Made by a program: the position numbers and the translations under genes
Source of the DNA: Rhodobacteraceae bacterium F11138
Lineage (GTDB): Bacteria; Pseudomonadota; Alphaproteobacteria; Rhodobacterales; Rhodobacteraceae
DNA length: 64,000 bases
Direction: 5' to 3'
Assembly (NCBI GenBank): GCA_016521575.1
Contig: JAEKDP010000001.1
Span: 124,001-188,000 of the forward strand
Shown: in pieces, positions 51,862-60,814 of the stretch
Layout of the letters: every line of letters begins with the position of its first letter
How positions within the stretch are numbered: the first letter of the stretch is position 1
The notes under the pieces: generated by a model
Database searches by the model: none
Seen by the model: only the letters and a program-made list of their open reading frames with translations
What the model was told of the DNA's origin: nothing

Positions 51862-52947
51862 TCAGTACCCCAGAACCGAGGCCCGGGCGTTCATCTGCCC
51901 ATTGTCGGCATAGGTCATGTAGCCGCCGACCAGATCGCGATAGGCGATGAAGCTTTCGGTGATGCGTTTCACCAGCTCGTCCTCGTCATTGCGCAGATCC
52001 TCGATCACCTCGACGGCGGCCACACCCATCGCCGCGATCACATCGTCAGGCAGCTTGCGCACCTGCACATCGTGTTCGGACACCAGGCTGCGCAAGGCCT
52101 GGGCGTGTTTGGTGGTGTATTCGGTCCAGACCGGATTATACAGGCTTTCGCAGGCAAAGCTTACCACCTGTTTCAGGTCGTCGGGCAATTCCGCAAACAC
52201 CGTCGCGTTCACGCCGCATTCCTCGGCCGAGGACGGTTCGCCCACGCCGGGCCAGTAATAGTATTTCGCGACTTGATGGTACCCCAGGGCACTGTCGGTC
52301 CACGGGCCGATGAATTCACCCGCATCCAGTGCGCCGGTCTGCAACGCCTGGAACATCGGCGGGCCGCCCATGGCCTGCGCCGCCATACCCAGTTTGGACG
52401 CCATTTCCGACGCCAGGCCGGTGGTGCGGAATTTAAGTCCCTTCAGGTCCTCGACGGAATTGATTTCGTTGCGGAACCAGCCAGCCCATTGCGGCCCCGA
52501 ATTGCCGCACAGGAACGGTTTGATCCCGAACCGGCCATACATTTCGTCATACAGCTCACCGCCGCCGCCATGGGTCAGCCAGCCGACCTGTTCATCCGCA
52601 CGCAGCCCGAAAGGCTGGGAACCGAACAGCAGGATACCTTTGGATTTCGACCCCCAATAGGCCGGAACGGCGTGATACAGTTCAGCCGTGCCTTCGGAAA
52701 CCGCATCGAAAACGCCCGGACCGGGCACGATTTCACCCGCTGCGAACAGTTTCACCTCGATCCGTCCACCGGACAGGGTGGTGATCCGGTCGGCCAGCAT
52801 CTGTGCCGCCACGCCCGGCCCGGGCAGGTTCTTGGGCCAGGCCGTGACCATTTTCCACTGCCTCACATCCTGTGCGATGGCCGGTGCGGCCAAGGCGCTG
52901 GCCGTCACGCCCACCGCGCCTGTCGTCAAGAAATCACGTCGCTTCAT
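51862..52947 (-). CDS. TRAP transporter substrate-binding protein (DctP-like, Tat-exported)
   Basis: A 361-residue binding protein. The N-terminus MKRRDFLTTGAVGVTASALA is a twin-arginine signal, unusual for an SBP but common in this TRAP branch, with cleavage near AIAQ. The core shows KNLPGPGVAAQMLADRITTL and GLKFRTTGLASEMASKLG, where the Arg in the latter binds the ligand carboxylate. The mature start W-K-M-V-T-A-W-P is that of the keto-acid/mannitol-type TRAP SBPs (TakP). Likely ligand is a 2-oxo or similar acid. A 191-base gap, without clear features, precedes it. Confidence 0.92.
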   Translation of the reverse strand: MKRRDFLTTGAVGVTASALAAPAIAQDVRQWKMVTAWPKNLPGPGVAAQMLADRITTLSGGRIEVKLFAAGEIVPGPGVFDAVSEGTAELYHAVPAYWGSKSKGILLFGSQPFGLRADEQVGWLTHGGGGELYDEMYGRFGIKPFLCGNSGPQWAGWFRNEINSVEDLKGLKFRTTGLASEMASKLGMAAQAMGGPPMFQALQTGALDAGEFIGPWTDSALGYHQVAKYYYWPGVGEPSSAEECGVNATVFAELPDDLKQVVSFACESLYNPVWTEYTTKHAQALRSLVSEHDVQVRKLPDDVIAAMGVAAVEVIEDLRNDEDELVKRITESFIAYRDLVGGYMTYADNGQMNARASVLGY

Positions 52948-53138
52948 CCCTGTTTCCTTTCGTGGTTGTTTGCCAGGGCTTGGGGTCTTGGGCCCTTTTG
53001 GCTCTGGCGGTTCGATGCCCCGATATGGGCCGGTATCTGCGGAAATGGCAATGGTTTTCCCGGCGCGGCACACCGGATAGAACCGTCAGGCCATGGACGG
53101 ACAACCGCAAGAAGACAGCAGCACACCGCATACCGCCA

Positions 53139-53948
53139 TCAGGGGAACTGGCGCAATTTTTCGGCTTCGATGCGTCCCAGCGTCTGACCCTGCGGCGCGT
53201 GCGGCACGAATGTGACCTGCAGCCCCCGGCCATCCAGATTGCAATCTGCAAAGCCGGTGCCCTCCTGGATCACCATGTCGCCGGGTTCCAGAACATCCAC
53301 CGTCGCATGCAGCCCCATGTTCACCACCACCGGAATGCCACACCATATCCGCACGCGATTCATGTGAACATGCCCGGACAGCATCGCAACGACATTCTGG
53401 CCCTGCAATATCGCGCCCAGACGGTCGCTGTCCTCTGCATTCAGCCCCTCCCAGGCCATCATGCCCGCGCTATGGGGCGGATGATGACACACCAGAACGC
53501 GCGGCAGATCCGCGTGCGTTTGCAACGCGGTTTCCAGCGCCGCGAACTGATCCGGCCCGATCCCGCCACTGACCTGACCGGGGATCAGGCTGTCCAGAGC
53601 GATCACATGCACGCCCGCCAATGCGCGATGATGAAACAGGGCCGCATCCGCGTCCGCGCCGAACCCATCGAACACAGCGCGAAACCCGGCGCGCGTATCG
53701 TGATTGCCAAGCGCGGGCACCACCGGCATCGGCAGATCGCTCAGCATATCCCGCAACATCCCATAGCTGGCGGCATCGCCGTGATTGGTCAGATCGCCCG
53801 AAAGCACCACGAATTCCGGTGCCGGGTCCAGGCTGCGCAAACGCCCGAGCACCTGCGCCACGGTTGATCGGGTGTCCGAATTCAGATGCGGGTCCTGCAG
53901 ATCAGGATGCGACAGATGCAAATCCGTCAGATGTAAGAAACGGGTCAT
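53139..53948 (-). CDS. Calcineurin-like phosphodiesterase (CpdA-type)
   Basis: A 269-residue metallophosphoesterase. All five metal motifs are present: D9-x-H11 in LTDLHLS, GDLTNHGD (D52), LGNHD, VCHHPPH and SGHVHMN. This is the class III cyclic-nucleotide phosphodiesterase pattern (CpdA), so hydrolysis of cAMP or another phosphodiester is likely; glycerophosphodiesterase-type members also exist. It lies 5 bases after the stop of the peptide-transporter ATPase gene and may be the last gene of that operon. Confidence 0.88.
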   Translation of the reverse strand: MTRFLHLTDLHLSHPDLQDPHLNSDTRSTVAQVLGRLRSLDPAPEFVVLSGDLTNHGDAASYGMLRDMLSDLPMPVVPALGNHDTRAGFRAVFDGFGADADAALFHHRALAGVHVIALDSLIPGQVSGGIGPDQFAALETALQTHADLPRVLVCHHPPHSAGMMAWEGLNAEDSDRLGAILQGQNVVAMLSGHVHMNRVRIWCGIPVVVNMGLHATVDVLEPGDMVIQEGTGFADCNLDGRGLQVTFVPHAPQGQTLGRIEAEKLRQFP

Positions 53949-53953
53949 GCAGT

Positions 53954-54739
53954 TCAGGATACGCCCAATCGGGCGGCGGACAACAGGGTTCGTGTATAGT
54001 CGTGACCCGGGTCTTGCAAAATCCCGGAGACCTCGCCGCTTTCCAGAACCTGACCGCCTTGCATCACCAGCAGGGTGTCACAGACACAGGACACCACGGC
54101 CAGGTCATGGCTTATGAACAGGATCGCCAGTCCCAGATCGTCCTGAATATCCATCAACAGGTTCAGGATCTGCGCCTGCACCGAAACATCCAGCGCCGAA
54201 ACGGCTTCGTCCGCGACCAGCAAGGCCGGACGCGTAATGATCGCCCGCGCGATGGCGATGCGCTGGCGTTGCCCGCCCGAGAACTCGTGCGGAAAACTGC
54301 GGGCGTGGCCGGCGCGCAACCCGACCTGCTCCAGCGCCTCGGCGACCTGTGCATCGGTGTCGGTTTCGCCCATCGCGCGCAACGGTTCTGCAATTGACCA
54401 CCCGACACGGCGGCGCGGATCCAGCGACCCGAACGGATCCTGAAACACCATCTGGAACCTGCGACGCGCCTGCTGCAGATCGCCGGTCGCAAGCCGATGG
54501 ATGTCCTGCCCCTGAAACAGGATGCGGCCGGAATCGGGGCGCTCGAACCCCATCACCATCCGCGCCAGCGTGGATTTTCCCGACCCGCTTTCCCCGACCA
54601 CGCCCAGGGTTTGCCCGGCGGCCAGATCAAAACTGACATTGTCCACGGCAGTCAGCACCGGAGCGGCAGCGAACAGATTGCGCCGGGGCAGGCCATAGCG
54701 GCGCGTGACCGCCTGCACGCTGAGGACCGGATCGCTCAT
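53954..54739 (-). CDS. Peptide/nickel ABC transporter ATPase 2 (DppF-like)
   Basis: A 261-residue ATPase from the ATG at 54739, in ATGA overlap with the first ATPase gene. Walker A GESGSGKST, the DppF/OppF-type MVFQDPFGSLDPRRRV, signature FSGGQRQRIAIARAI and Walker B LLVADEAVSALD. It lacks the long C-terminal extension of many DppF proteins and ends LLSAARLGVS. Pairs with the upstream ATPase to drive the permeases. Confidence 0.93.
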   Translation of the reverse strand: MSDPVLSVQAVTRRYGLPRRNLFAAAPVLTAVDNVSFDLAAGQTLGVVGESGSGKSTLARMVMGFERPDSGRILFQGQDIHRLATGDLQQARRRFQMVFQDPFGSLDPRRRVGWSIAEPLRAMGETDTDAQVAEALEQVGLRAGHARSFPHEFSGGQRQRIAIARAIITRPALLVADEAVSALDVSVQAQILNLLMDIQDDLGLAILFISHDLAVVSCVCDTLLVMQGGQVLESGEVSGILQDPGHDYTRTLLSAARLGVS

Positions 54740-55683
54740 GCCTGCGCCCCCAGCAAATGACAGGCGGCCTGCCCGGTTTCGGTCGGCGACAACGGCGGAC
54801 GCCGGGACGCGCAGATCGGCAGTTCCCGGGCGCACCGCCCCGCGAACCGGCACCCTGCCGCCAGCGCATTCAGCTGCGGAACCGTCCCCGGTATGGTCGG
54901 CAACCGGCGACTGCGGGTCATCAAGGACGGGCGCGCAGCCAGCAAGCCGCGGGTATAGGGATGTTCGGGTGCCGACAGAACCGATGCGGTCCGCCCCCGC
55001 TCAACGACATCCCCGCCATACATCACCATGATGTCGCTGGTTGTGCGGCTGACGGCGGCCAGATCGTGACTGATGAACAGCAAACCCATCCGCCGTTCCT
55101 GTGACAGGCGCACCAACAGGTCGGTGATGCGCAATGCGACCTGCGCGTCCAGCGCCGTGGTCGGTTCATCCGCGATCAGAAGTTGCGGATCGCAGGCCAG
55201 CGCCAGCGCGATCAGCACCCTTTGCCGTTGACCCCCGGACAGTTCATGCGGGTACTGATCCAACCGGCGCCGCGCCTGGGGAATTCCGGTTTCCTCCAGC
55301 AGGTTCAGCGCCCGCGCGCGCGCATCCCGGCGGCTGAGCCCCAGATGCCGGCGCAGAGGTTCGGCGATCGTATCCCCGACGCGAACCAGCGGATTCAGTG
55401 CCGCCATCGGTTCCTGAAAGATCATCGCCACGCTTCGGGCCCGGTGGCTTCTCCAGGCGCGCTCGTCCTCGGCCGCGATGCTGTGGCCGTCGACCAGAAC
55501 CTGCCCCTCGACCTGCAGGCCGTCCGGGACCATGCCCATCATCGACAACGCCAGCATGGTCTTGCCGGACCCGCTTTCCCCGACCACGCCCAGCCGCTGA
55601 CCCGCCTGGATCGTCAGATCCACGTCCCGCACCGCGAGATGGCCCGTGCCCGTGCGCACGCAGAGACCGCGCAGCGCGATCAC
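54736..55683 (-). CDS. Peptide/nickel ABC transporter ATPase 1 (DppD-like)
   Basis: A 315-residue ATPase, start GTG in a GTGA overlap with the permease gene. Walker A GESGSGKTM, then MIFQEPMAALNPLVRVG, signature LSGGQRQRVLIALALA and Walker B LLIADEPTTALD. The C-terminal region has the oligopeptide-transporter cysteine motif, CRFAGRCARELPICASRRPP, which can hold an Fe-S cluster in relatives. Order and overlaps define a single operon with permeases and both ATPases. Confidence 0.93.
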   Translation of the reverse strand: MIALRGLCVRTGTGHLAVRDVDLTIQAGQRLGVVGESGSGKTMLALSMMGMVPDGLQVEGQVLVDGHSIAAEDERAWRSHRARSVAMIFQEPMAALNPLVRVGDTIAEPLRRHLGLSRRDARARALNLLEETGIPQARRRLDQYPHELSGGQRQRVLIALALACDPQLLIADEPTTALDAQVALRITDLLVRLSQERRMGLLFISHDLAAVSRTTSDIMVMYGGDVVERGRTASVLSAPEHPYTRGLLAARPSLMTRSRRLPTIPGTVPQLNALAAGCRFAGRCARELPICASRRPPLSPTETGQAACHLLGAQA

Positions 55684-56507
55684 GCCGACCTCTGCCGCGC
55701 CAGACGCGGGTCGCTTATGTCACGCAACCCGTCGCCCAACAGGCCGAAACCCAGCACGGCGGTCACGATGCACATGCCGGGCCAGATCGCCAGTTGCGGC
55801 GCCAGATACATCAGCGTCTGCGCTTCGGCCAGCATGCGGCCCCAGCTGGGCGCGGGCGGCTGCGCACCCAACCCCAGATACGACAAGGCGGCCTCGACCA
55901 GGATCGCCACCGCAAATTCGATGGTCGCCTGCACGATCACCGGCGCGGCAATATTCGGCAGGACATGATCACGGGAGATCGCAAAAGAACTCATCCCCGC
56001 GGCGCGGGCGGCAAAGACATATTCGCGCCGCCAGATCTGGTTCGCCGCGGCGCGCGACACCCGGGCGAACGTGGGGATGTTGATGAATGCGATTGCAATC
56101 ACCACCATCGACAGCGACGGACCAAAAGCCGCCGCCAGCATGATTGCGAACAGCAGGGCGGGAAAGGCAAAGCCCAGGTCGGACAGACGCATGATGATCT
56201 CTTCGACCCAGCCACCGCGCGCCGCCGCCAGCAATCCCAGAACCGTGCCGACACTGCACCCGATACCGACAGCGACCACCGCCACGGTCATGGAATTGCC
56301 CGCCGCCGCCATCAGCTGCGACACCAGATCACGGCCCAGCTGATCGGTGCCCAGCCAGTGTGTGGCGCTGGGCGCGGCAAATTTGTTGGCGACATCTATC
56401 GCGGCATAGGGATAGGGCGTCCAGACCGCCGACAACACCGCGGCCCCCGCAACCAGAGCAACCAGCACCGCCCCGATCAGGATGTTTGCAGGCAGCCGGG
56501 CGGTCAT
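55680..56507 (-). CDS. Peptide ABC transporter permease 2 (DppC-like)
   Basis: A 275-residue permease with about six helices. The N-terminal domain carries the DppC signature HWLGTDQLGRDLVSQLMAA. The EAA-type loop is AARAAGMSSFAISRDHVLPN. It overlaps both neighbours by four bases (ATGA with dppB, GTGA with dppD), so the whole set is translated in a coupled way. Confidence 0.93.
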   Translation of the reverse strand: MTARLPANILIGAVLVALVAGAAVLSAVWTPYPYAAIDVANKFAAPSATHWLGTDQLGRDLVSQLMAAAGNSMTVAVVAVGIGCSVGTVLGLLAAARGGWVEEIIMRLSDLGFAFPALLFAIMLAAAFGPSLSMVVIAIAFINIPTFARVSRAAANQIWRREYVFAARAAGMSSFAISRDHVLPNIAAPVIVQATIEFAVAILVEAALSYLGLGAQPPAPSWGRMLAEAQTLMYLAPQLAIWPGMCIVTAVLGFGLLGDGLRDISDPRLARQRSA

Positions 56508-57451
56508 GCGCGTTGCGCCCGCAGCCGCGGATCAATCACCACATAGGCAATATCGACCAGAAAATTCGCCGTTACCACAATGGCGGCAAACAACATGACC
56601 AGCGCCTGCACCGTGATCAGATCCCGGTTGGCTATGGATTGAAACAGCAACCGCCCCAGACCGGGCAGGTAGAACACGTTTTCGATCACGATGGTTCCCG
56701 TGACCAGCCCGGCAAACTGCAATCCGACGATCGTGACGATCGGCACCAGTGCATTGGGCAGCACATGCCGCCACAGGACATGGCGCGGCGCGAACCCGGT
56801 CGCCCGTGCAGTGCGCACGAAATCCTGCCGCATGACTTCCAGCGCGGCCGAACGTGTCACCCGCGCCAGAACCGCGGATTGCACCAAAGCCAGCGCCACG
56901 GTGGGCAGCACCAGTGAACGTGCCGCCGCGACCGGATCGCCCCAGCCCGGAAATCCGCCCGGCGGCAGCCAGCGCAGTTTCACGGCAAACAGAAGAACCA
57001 GCAGCATCGACAGCCAGAATGCCGGCACGGCGATGCCAAGCTGCGACAGCAGCATGATCGCCCAGTCCCCGGCCCGTCCATGCCGGGCCGCCGCGGTCAG
57101 CCCCATGGTCAGCGCCAGACCGATGGTCAGCGCCATGCCGGAAACCGCAAGCGACAAGGTCAGGGGCAGGCGCTCGGCGATCAGCCCGGACACCGGCACG
57201 TCAAAGGAATAGCTTTGTCCCAGATCGCCGTGCAATGCGCCGCCGATCCAGGCGAGATAGCGCTGAACAACCGGCTCATCCAATCCCAGCCTGCCGCGCA
57301 AGGCAGCGCGCGCCTCTTCGGTGCTGTCCAGCCCCAGAATGGTCAGCGCCGGATCGCCGGGCAGCACGTTCATCACGGCAAAGACCACGATGGACACCAC
57401 GAACAGTGTCAGCAGGAAGCCGGCGATGCGGCGGGCCAGAAAATAGCTCAT
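56504..57451 (-). CDS. Peptide ABC transporter permease 1 (DppB-like)
   Basis: A 315-residue permease. The N-terminal FLARRIAGFLLTLFVVSIVV is the first helix, with the DppB-type periplasmic stretch LGLDEPVVQRYLAWIGGALHG after it. The coupling loop is RTARATGFAPRHVLWRHVLPN and the end DPRLRAQRA is typical. It begins 28 bases after the binding-protein gene, without a strong hairpin in between. Confidence 0.93.
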   Translation of the reverse strand: MSYFLARRIAGFLLTLFVVSIVVFAVMNVLPGDPALTILGLDSTEEARAALRGRLGLDEPVVQRYLAWIGGALHGDLGQSYSFDVPVSGLIAERLPLTLSLAVSGMALTIGLALTMGLTAAARHGRAGDWAIMLLSQLGIAVPAFWLSMLLVLLFAVKLRWLPPGGFPGWGDPVAAARSLVLPTVALALVQSAVLARVTRSAALEVMRQDFVRTARATGFAPRHVLWRHVLPNALVPIVTIVGLQFAGLVTGTIVIENVFYLPGLGRLLFQSIANRDLITVQALVMLFAAIVVTANFLVDIAYVVIDPRLRAQRA

Positions 57452-57479
57452 TCACACGCCCGCCACGGTACGGATCGCC

Positions 57480-58976
57480 TTACTCGGCCCAGCTCAGGTT
57501 CGCCACCGGCTCGAACAGAACCGGGGACGAAGACCAGTAGCCCTGCAAACGGGCGTCATAGACCCCCAGTTGCGGCATCTGGAACAGGAACCCATGGATC
57601 GCGTTGTCCGCAAGATATTTCTGCCCGTCCTGCAACAGGGAAACGCGCTTGGCTTCATCCGACTCGGTGCTGATACTGTCCCACAACGCGGTGAACTCGG
57701 GGTCTTCGAAACCGTAGAAATATGTCTTGCCGCGCGCGAAATTGCCCATGTCGTTGGGGCTGGTGTGGGCGATGATCGTCATGTCGTAGTTCTGCTTCTT
57801 ATAGATCTCGTCCAGCCAGAACCCCCATTCGACATTTTCCACCTTGGCGTCGATACCGGCCTCGGTCAGCTGGGCCTGAATGATCTCGGCGGACCGCATC
57901 GCATAGGGGAACGGCGGCACCCGCAGGGTCATCGTGGACCCGTCGACTCCGGCGGTTTCGAAGATCTCGCGCGCTTTGGCCACATCATGCGGATAGCGCG
58001 CGGTAAGATCGACATAGGCCGGCCCGTGCGGCGGATAGAAACTGCCGATGGGGGTGGCGCGGCCGTACATCGCGCCGTCAATGATCGCGGCGCGGTCGAT
58101 GGCATGGCTGATTGCGCGCCGCACCTCGACATTGTCGAATGGTGGTTTGGCGTTGTTCATGGCCAGGATCACCTCGCCCTCGGTGCTGCCGACGACAACC
58201 GCGAACCGCGGGTCGGCCTCGAACTGGGGCAACATCTCGGGGGCGGGGAAGCCCGGATAGGCGTCCAGTTCGCCCGCCATCAGCGCCGCGGACGCCGCCG
58301 CCGGATCAGAAATGAAACGGAACGTGACCTTGTCCATCGCCACCTTGTCCGCGTCGCGGTGATCCGGGTTCCTGACCAGGGTCAGACGATCGCCGCGCGT
58401 CCAGCTGTCAAAGACATATGGCCCGGTGCCGACGGGTTTGGACTTGTTGGTCTCGACGCTTTCGGGCGCGACAATCGACGCATCCCCCCGCGCGATATTG
58501 AACAGGAAAAAAGCGTCCTTGTTGTTCAGCGTCATGGTCACTTCGTGCGGGCCGGTAACCTCGACCGCCGCAATCGGCTTGAAAATCCCCTTGGTCGGGT
58601 TTTCGCTGTCCTCGGCCATGGCGCGATCAAAGGAAAATTTCACGTCCTCGGCATCGAAATCGGTGCCATCGTGGTATTTCACCCCCTCGCGCAGCGTGAA
58701 CACATAGGTCAGCCCGTCGTCGGAGATCGTCCAGCTTTCCGCCAGATCGGGCAGCACCTCGCCGGCCTCATTCACGGTGGTCAGCGATTCCATGATGTTG
58801 TGGGTGACAATCCCGTCAATCGCCGCAGTTGCGTCGCTGGTCGGGTCCAGAGTCGTCGGCTCTTGTTGAAAGCCGATCGAAACCTCGCCCTTGGCCAATG
58901 CCGGCTGGGCGCTCAAAGCGCCCGATAGTGCCAGAACAGCCAGGGACGCGGTACAGGGTTTAAGTCGTGCAAACAT
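57480..58976 (-). CDS. Peptide-type ABC transporter binding protein (DppA/OppA family, SBP_bac_5)
   Basis: A 498-residue cluster-C binding protein. Start at 58976 (MFARLKPCTASLAVLALSG) after AGGAGA, with a signal peptide of about 28 residues ending AQPALA. The family region LAESWTISDDGLTYVFTLRE and the following VKYHDGTDFDAEDVKFS are textbook SBP_bac_5. The ligand may be a peptide, but glutathione, nickel chelates and opines are bound by relatives. The gene lies 122 bases after the end of the polyamine operon, and probably has its own promoter. Confidence 0.93.
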   Translation of the reverse strand: MFARLKPCTASLAVLALSGALSAQPALAKGEVSIGFQQEPTTLDPTSDATAAIDGIVTHNIMESLTTVNEAGEVLPDLAESWTISDDGLTYVFTLREGVKYHDGTDFDAEDVKFSFDRAMAEDSENPTKGIFKPIAAVEVTGPHEVTMTLNNKDAFFLFNIARGDASIVAPESVETNKSKPVGTGPYVFDSWTRGDRLTLVRNPDHRDADKVAMDKVTFRFISDPAAASAALMAGELDAYPGFPAPEMLPQFEADPRFAVVVGSTEGEVILAMNNAKPPFDNVEVRRAISHAIDRAAIIDGAMYGRATPIGSFYPPHGPAYVDLTARYPHDVAKAREIFETAGVDGSTMTLRVPPFPYAMRSAEIIQAQLTEAGIDAKVENVEWGFWLDEIYKKQNYDMTIIAHTSPNDMGNFARGKTYFYGFEDPEFTALWDSISTESDEAKRVSLLQDGQKYLADNAIHGFLFQMPQLGVYDARLQGYWSSSPVLFEPVANLSWAE

Positions 58977-59098
58977 CGTGGTCTCCTGAAATTTCCCGCC
59001 AGCCATGCGCCATCAATGAAAAATAAATGTGACAGCCTCAGCCCCGGGGTTCAGTGTTTCCGGTCGCCCGCGGCCTGTCAATGTTCTTGGCCCCGCCG

Positions 59099-59950
59099 CT
59101 AGCCCTTGCGCTGGAATGCGATCATCACCAGCGCCAGCACCGAAGACCCCAGCATCAACAACAGCGAGACCGCGTTCAACAAGGGCGTCGAGCCTTCTTT
59201 CAGCCGGTCGAACATGGCGATGGTCAGCGGCGCGTCAGAGCCAACCAGCATCAGGGTCGTGTTGAAATTCTCGAAACTCATCAGGAACGCCACGACGACC
59301 GCGCCGACCATGGCCGGCATCAGATAGGGCAGCGTGATGGTGCGCACCGCCGTCATCCGATCCGCCCCCAGATTCAGCGCCGCCTCTTCCAGCGTCTGGT
59401 CGAATTTCTGCAGCCGCGCGGAAATCACCAGCGTGGCGATCGTGGTGATGAAGGAAAACTGCCCAAGGATCACCAGAACCAGACCCGGACGCAGGATTTC
59501 GGCGTCATATTTCACCCCGTCCCACAGCCCGTTGGCCACGGTCGAGGAAAACACAAGGATCGAAATGCCCAGCACGATACCCGGAATCACCAGCGGCAGC
59601 AGCATGAGCACATACAGAAATCCGCGCCCACGGAACTGATAGCGGTTGAACAGGAACGCGTTCGACGTGCCCACGGCCACCGACAACAGCGCAACGCTGA
59701 TCCCGACAAAGGCCGACGTCCCGATGGCGCGCAGGATCGACCGTTCATGGAACACCCCGATCATCGGGCGCTCATCGCCGAAAAACCAGTTCCAGGTAAA
59801 GCCTTCCCACGGCAGGGACGGAAACTGGCTGTCATTGAAGGCAAAGGCCGCCACCACCACAAGCGGCAACGCAAGATAGATGAAAAACAGCACGATATAG
59901 GCGCCATAGGCCGTGCGGATCAGGCGGGGCTGTGGGATCGAGGGTATCAT
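59099..59950 (-). CDS. potC: Polyamine ABC transporter permease (PotC-like)
   Basis: A 283-residue permease with about six helices. The family start AYGAYIVLFFIYLALPLVVV, the coupling loop EEAALNLGADRMTAVRTITLP and the tail match PotC. An extended first periplasmic loop (SQFPSLPWEGFTWNWFFGDE) fits the polyamine branch. It lies 3 bases after potB and is last in the operon. Sequence differs clearly from the PotI of the first polyamine locus, so this is not a recent duplicate. Confidence 0.92.
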   Translation of the reverse strand: MIPSIPQPRLIRTAYGAYIVLFFIYLALPLVVVAAFAFNDSQFPSLPWEGFTWNWFFGDERPMIGVFHERSILRAIGTSAFVGISVALLSVAVGTSNAFLFNRYQFRGRGFLYVLMLLPLVIPGIVLGISILVFSSTVANGLWDGVKYDAEILRPGLVLVILGQFSFITTIATLVISARLQKFDQTLEEAALNLGADRMTAVRTITLPYLMPAMVGAVVVAFLMSFENFNTTLMLVGSDAPLTIAMFDRLKEGSTPLLNAVSLLLMLGSSVLALVMIAFQRKG

Positions 59951-59953
59951 GGT

Positions 59954-60811
59954 CTATCCCATCGTCTTTTCAAGTGTCTGACCCGTCAGGCGCAGCGTGC
60001 CCCAGACGATGACCGAAGACAGGAACAAGAGCATGAAACCAAAGGCCGCCCCCAGTTCCCAGTTGAAGCGCACGATGAACTGCGAATAGATCAGTTCAGT
60101 GAACCACAGGCTGTCCTTGCCGCCCAGCATGGTTGGCGTCAGGTAATTTCCCAGCGACAACATGAACACCACGATACTGCCCGACACGATGCCGGGCATG
60201 GCATGCGGAATGACGATTTCGCGCAGCACGCTGAAACCCGAACCGCCCAGATCGTACCCTGCCTCGATCACCGCGTCGTCCAGACTTTCCAGGGTGGTGA
60301 CCAGCGGCACCACCATGAACAGCATCGATGTATAGACCAGCCCGACCATCATCGCCGCGTCGTTATACAGCATCTCGACCGGGCCATCGGCCAACCCGGC
60401 CCATTGCAGCAGGGACGAAAACAGACCGGTTTCGCGCAACAGGATCATCCAGCCGAAGGTGCGCACCAGTTCGGACACCCAGAACGGAACCAGACACAGC
60501 AGAAACAACGCCGATTGCGTCCGCCCCTTGGCCATCTTGGCGATATAATAGGACACCGGAAAGGCGATGATCAGGGTGATGACCGTCGCAAGAACCGACA
60601 TCATGGCGGTGCGCGCGAAGGTCCACATATACAGCGGTTCCCCAAAGAACGTGCCATAATTGGCCAGGCTGGAGGCGTATCTGCCGACTCCGACCCTTTC
60701 GCGCAGCGACAGCAGCGCCATGTCGATATGCGGGATGATGATCAGCAGCCCAAGCCACAGCAACAGCGGTGTCAGCAGAAGATAGAATCCCAGACGCGCC
60801 TGATTTCGCAT
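59954..60811 (-). CDS. potB: Polyamine ABC transporter permease (PotB-like)
   Basis: A 285-residue permease with about six helices. Coupling loop EAGYDLGGSGFSVLREIVIPH. The segment GWMILLRETGLFSSLLQWAG is the PotB/PotH-type region before the coupling domain. It starts 3 bases after the ATPase gene stop and precedes potC by 3 bases. With PotC it forms the membrane part of the second polyamine importer. Confidence 0.92.
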   Translation of the reverse strand: MRNQARLGFYLLLTPLLLWLGLLIIIPHIDMALLSLRERVGVGRYASSLANYGTFFGEPLYMWTFARTAMMSVLATVITLIIAFPVSYYIAKMAKGRTQSALFLLCLVPFWVSELVRTFGWMILLRETGLFSSLLQWAGLADGPVEMLYNDAAMMVGLVYTSMLFMVVPLVTTLESLDDAVIEAGYDLGGSGFSVLREIVIPHAMPGIVSGSIVVFMLSLGNYLTPTMLGGKDSLWFTELIYSQFIVRFNWELGAAFGFMLLFLSSVIVWGTLRLTGQTLEKTMG

Positions 60812-60814
60812 CCT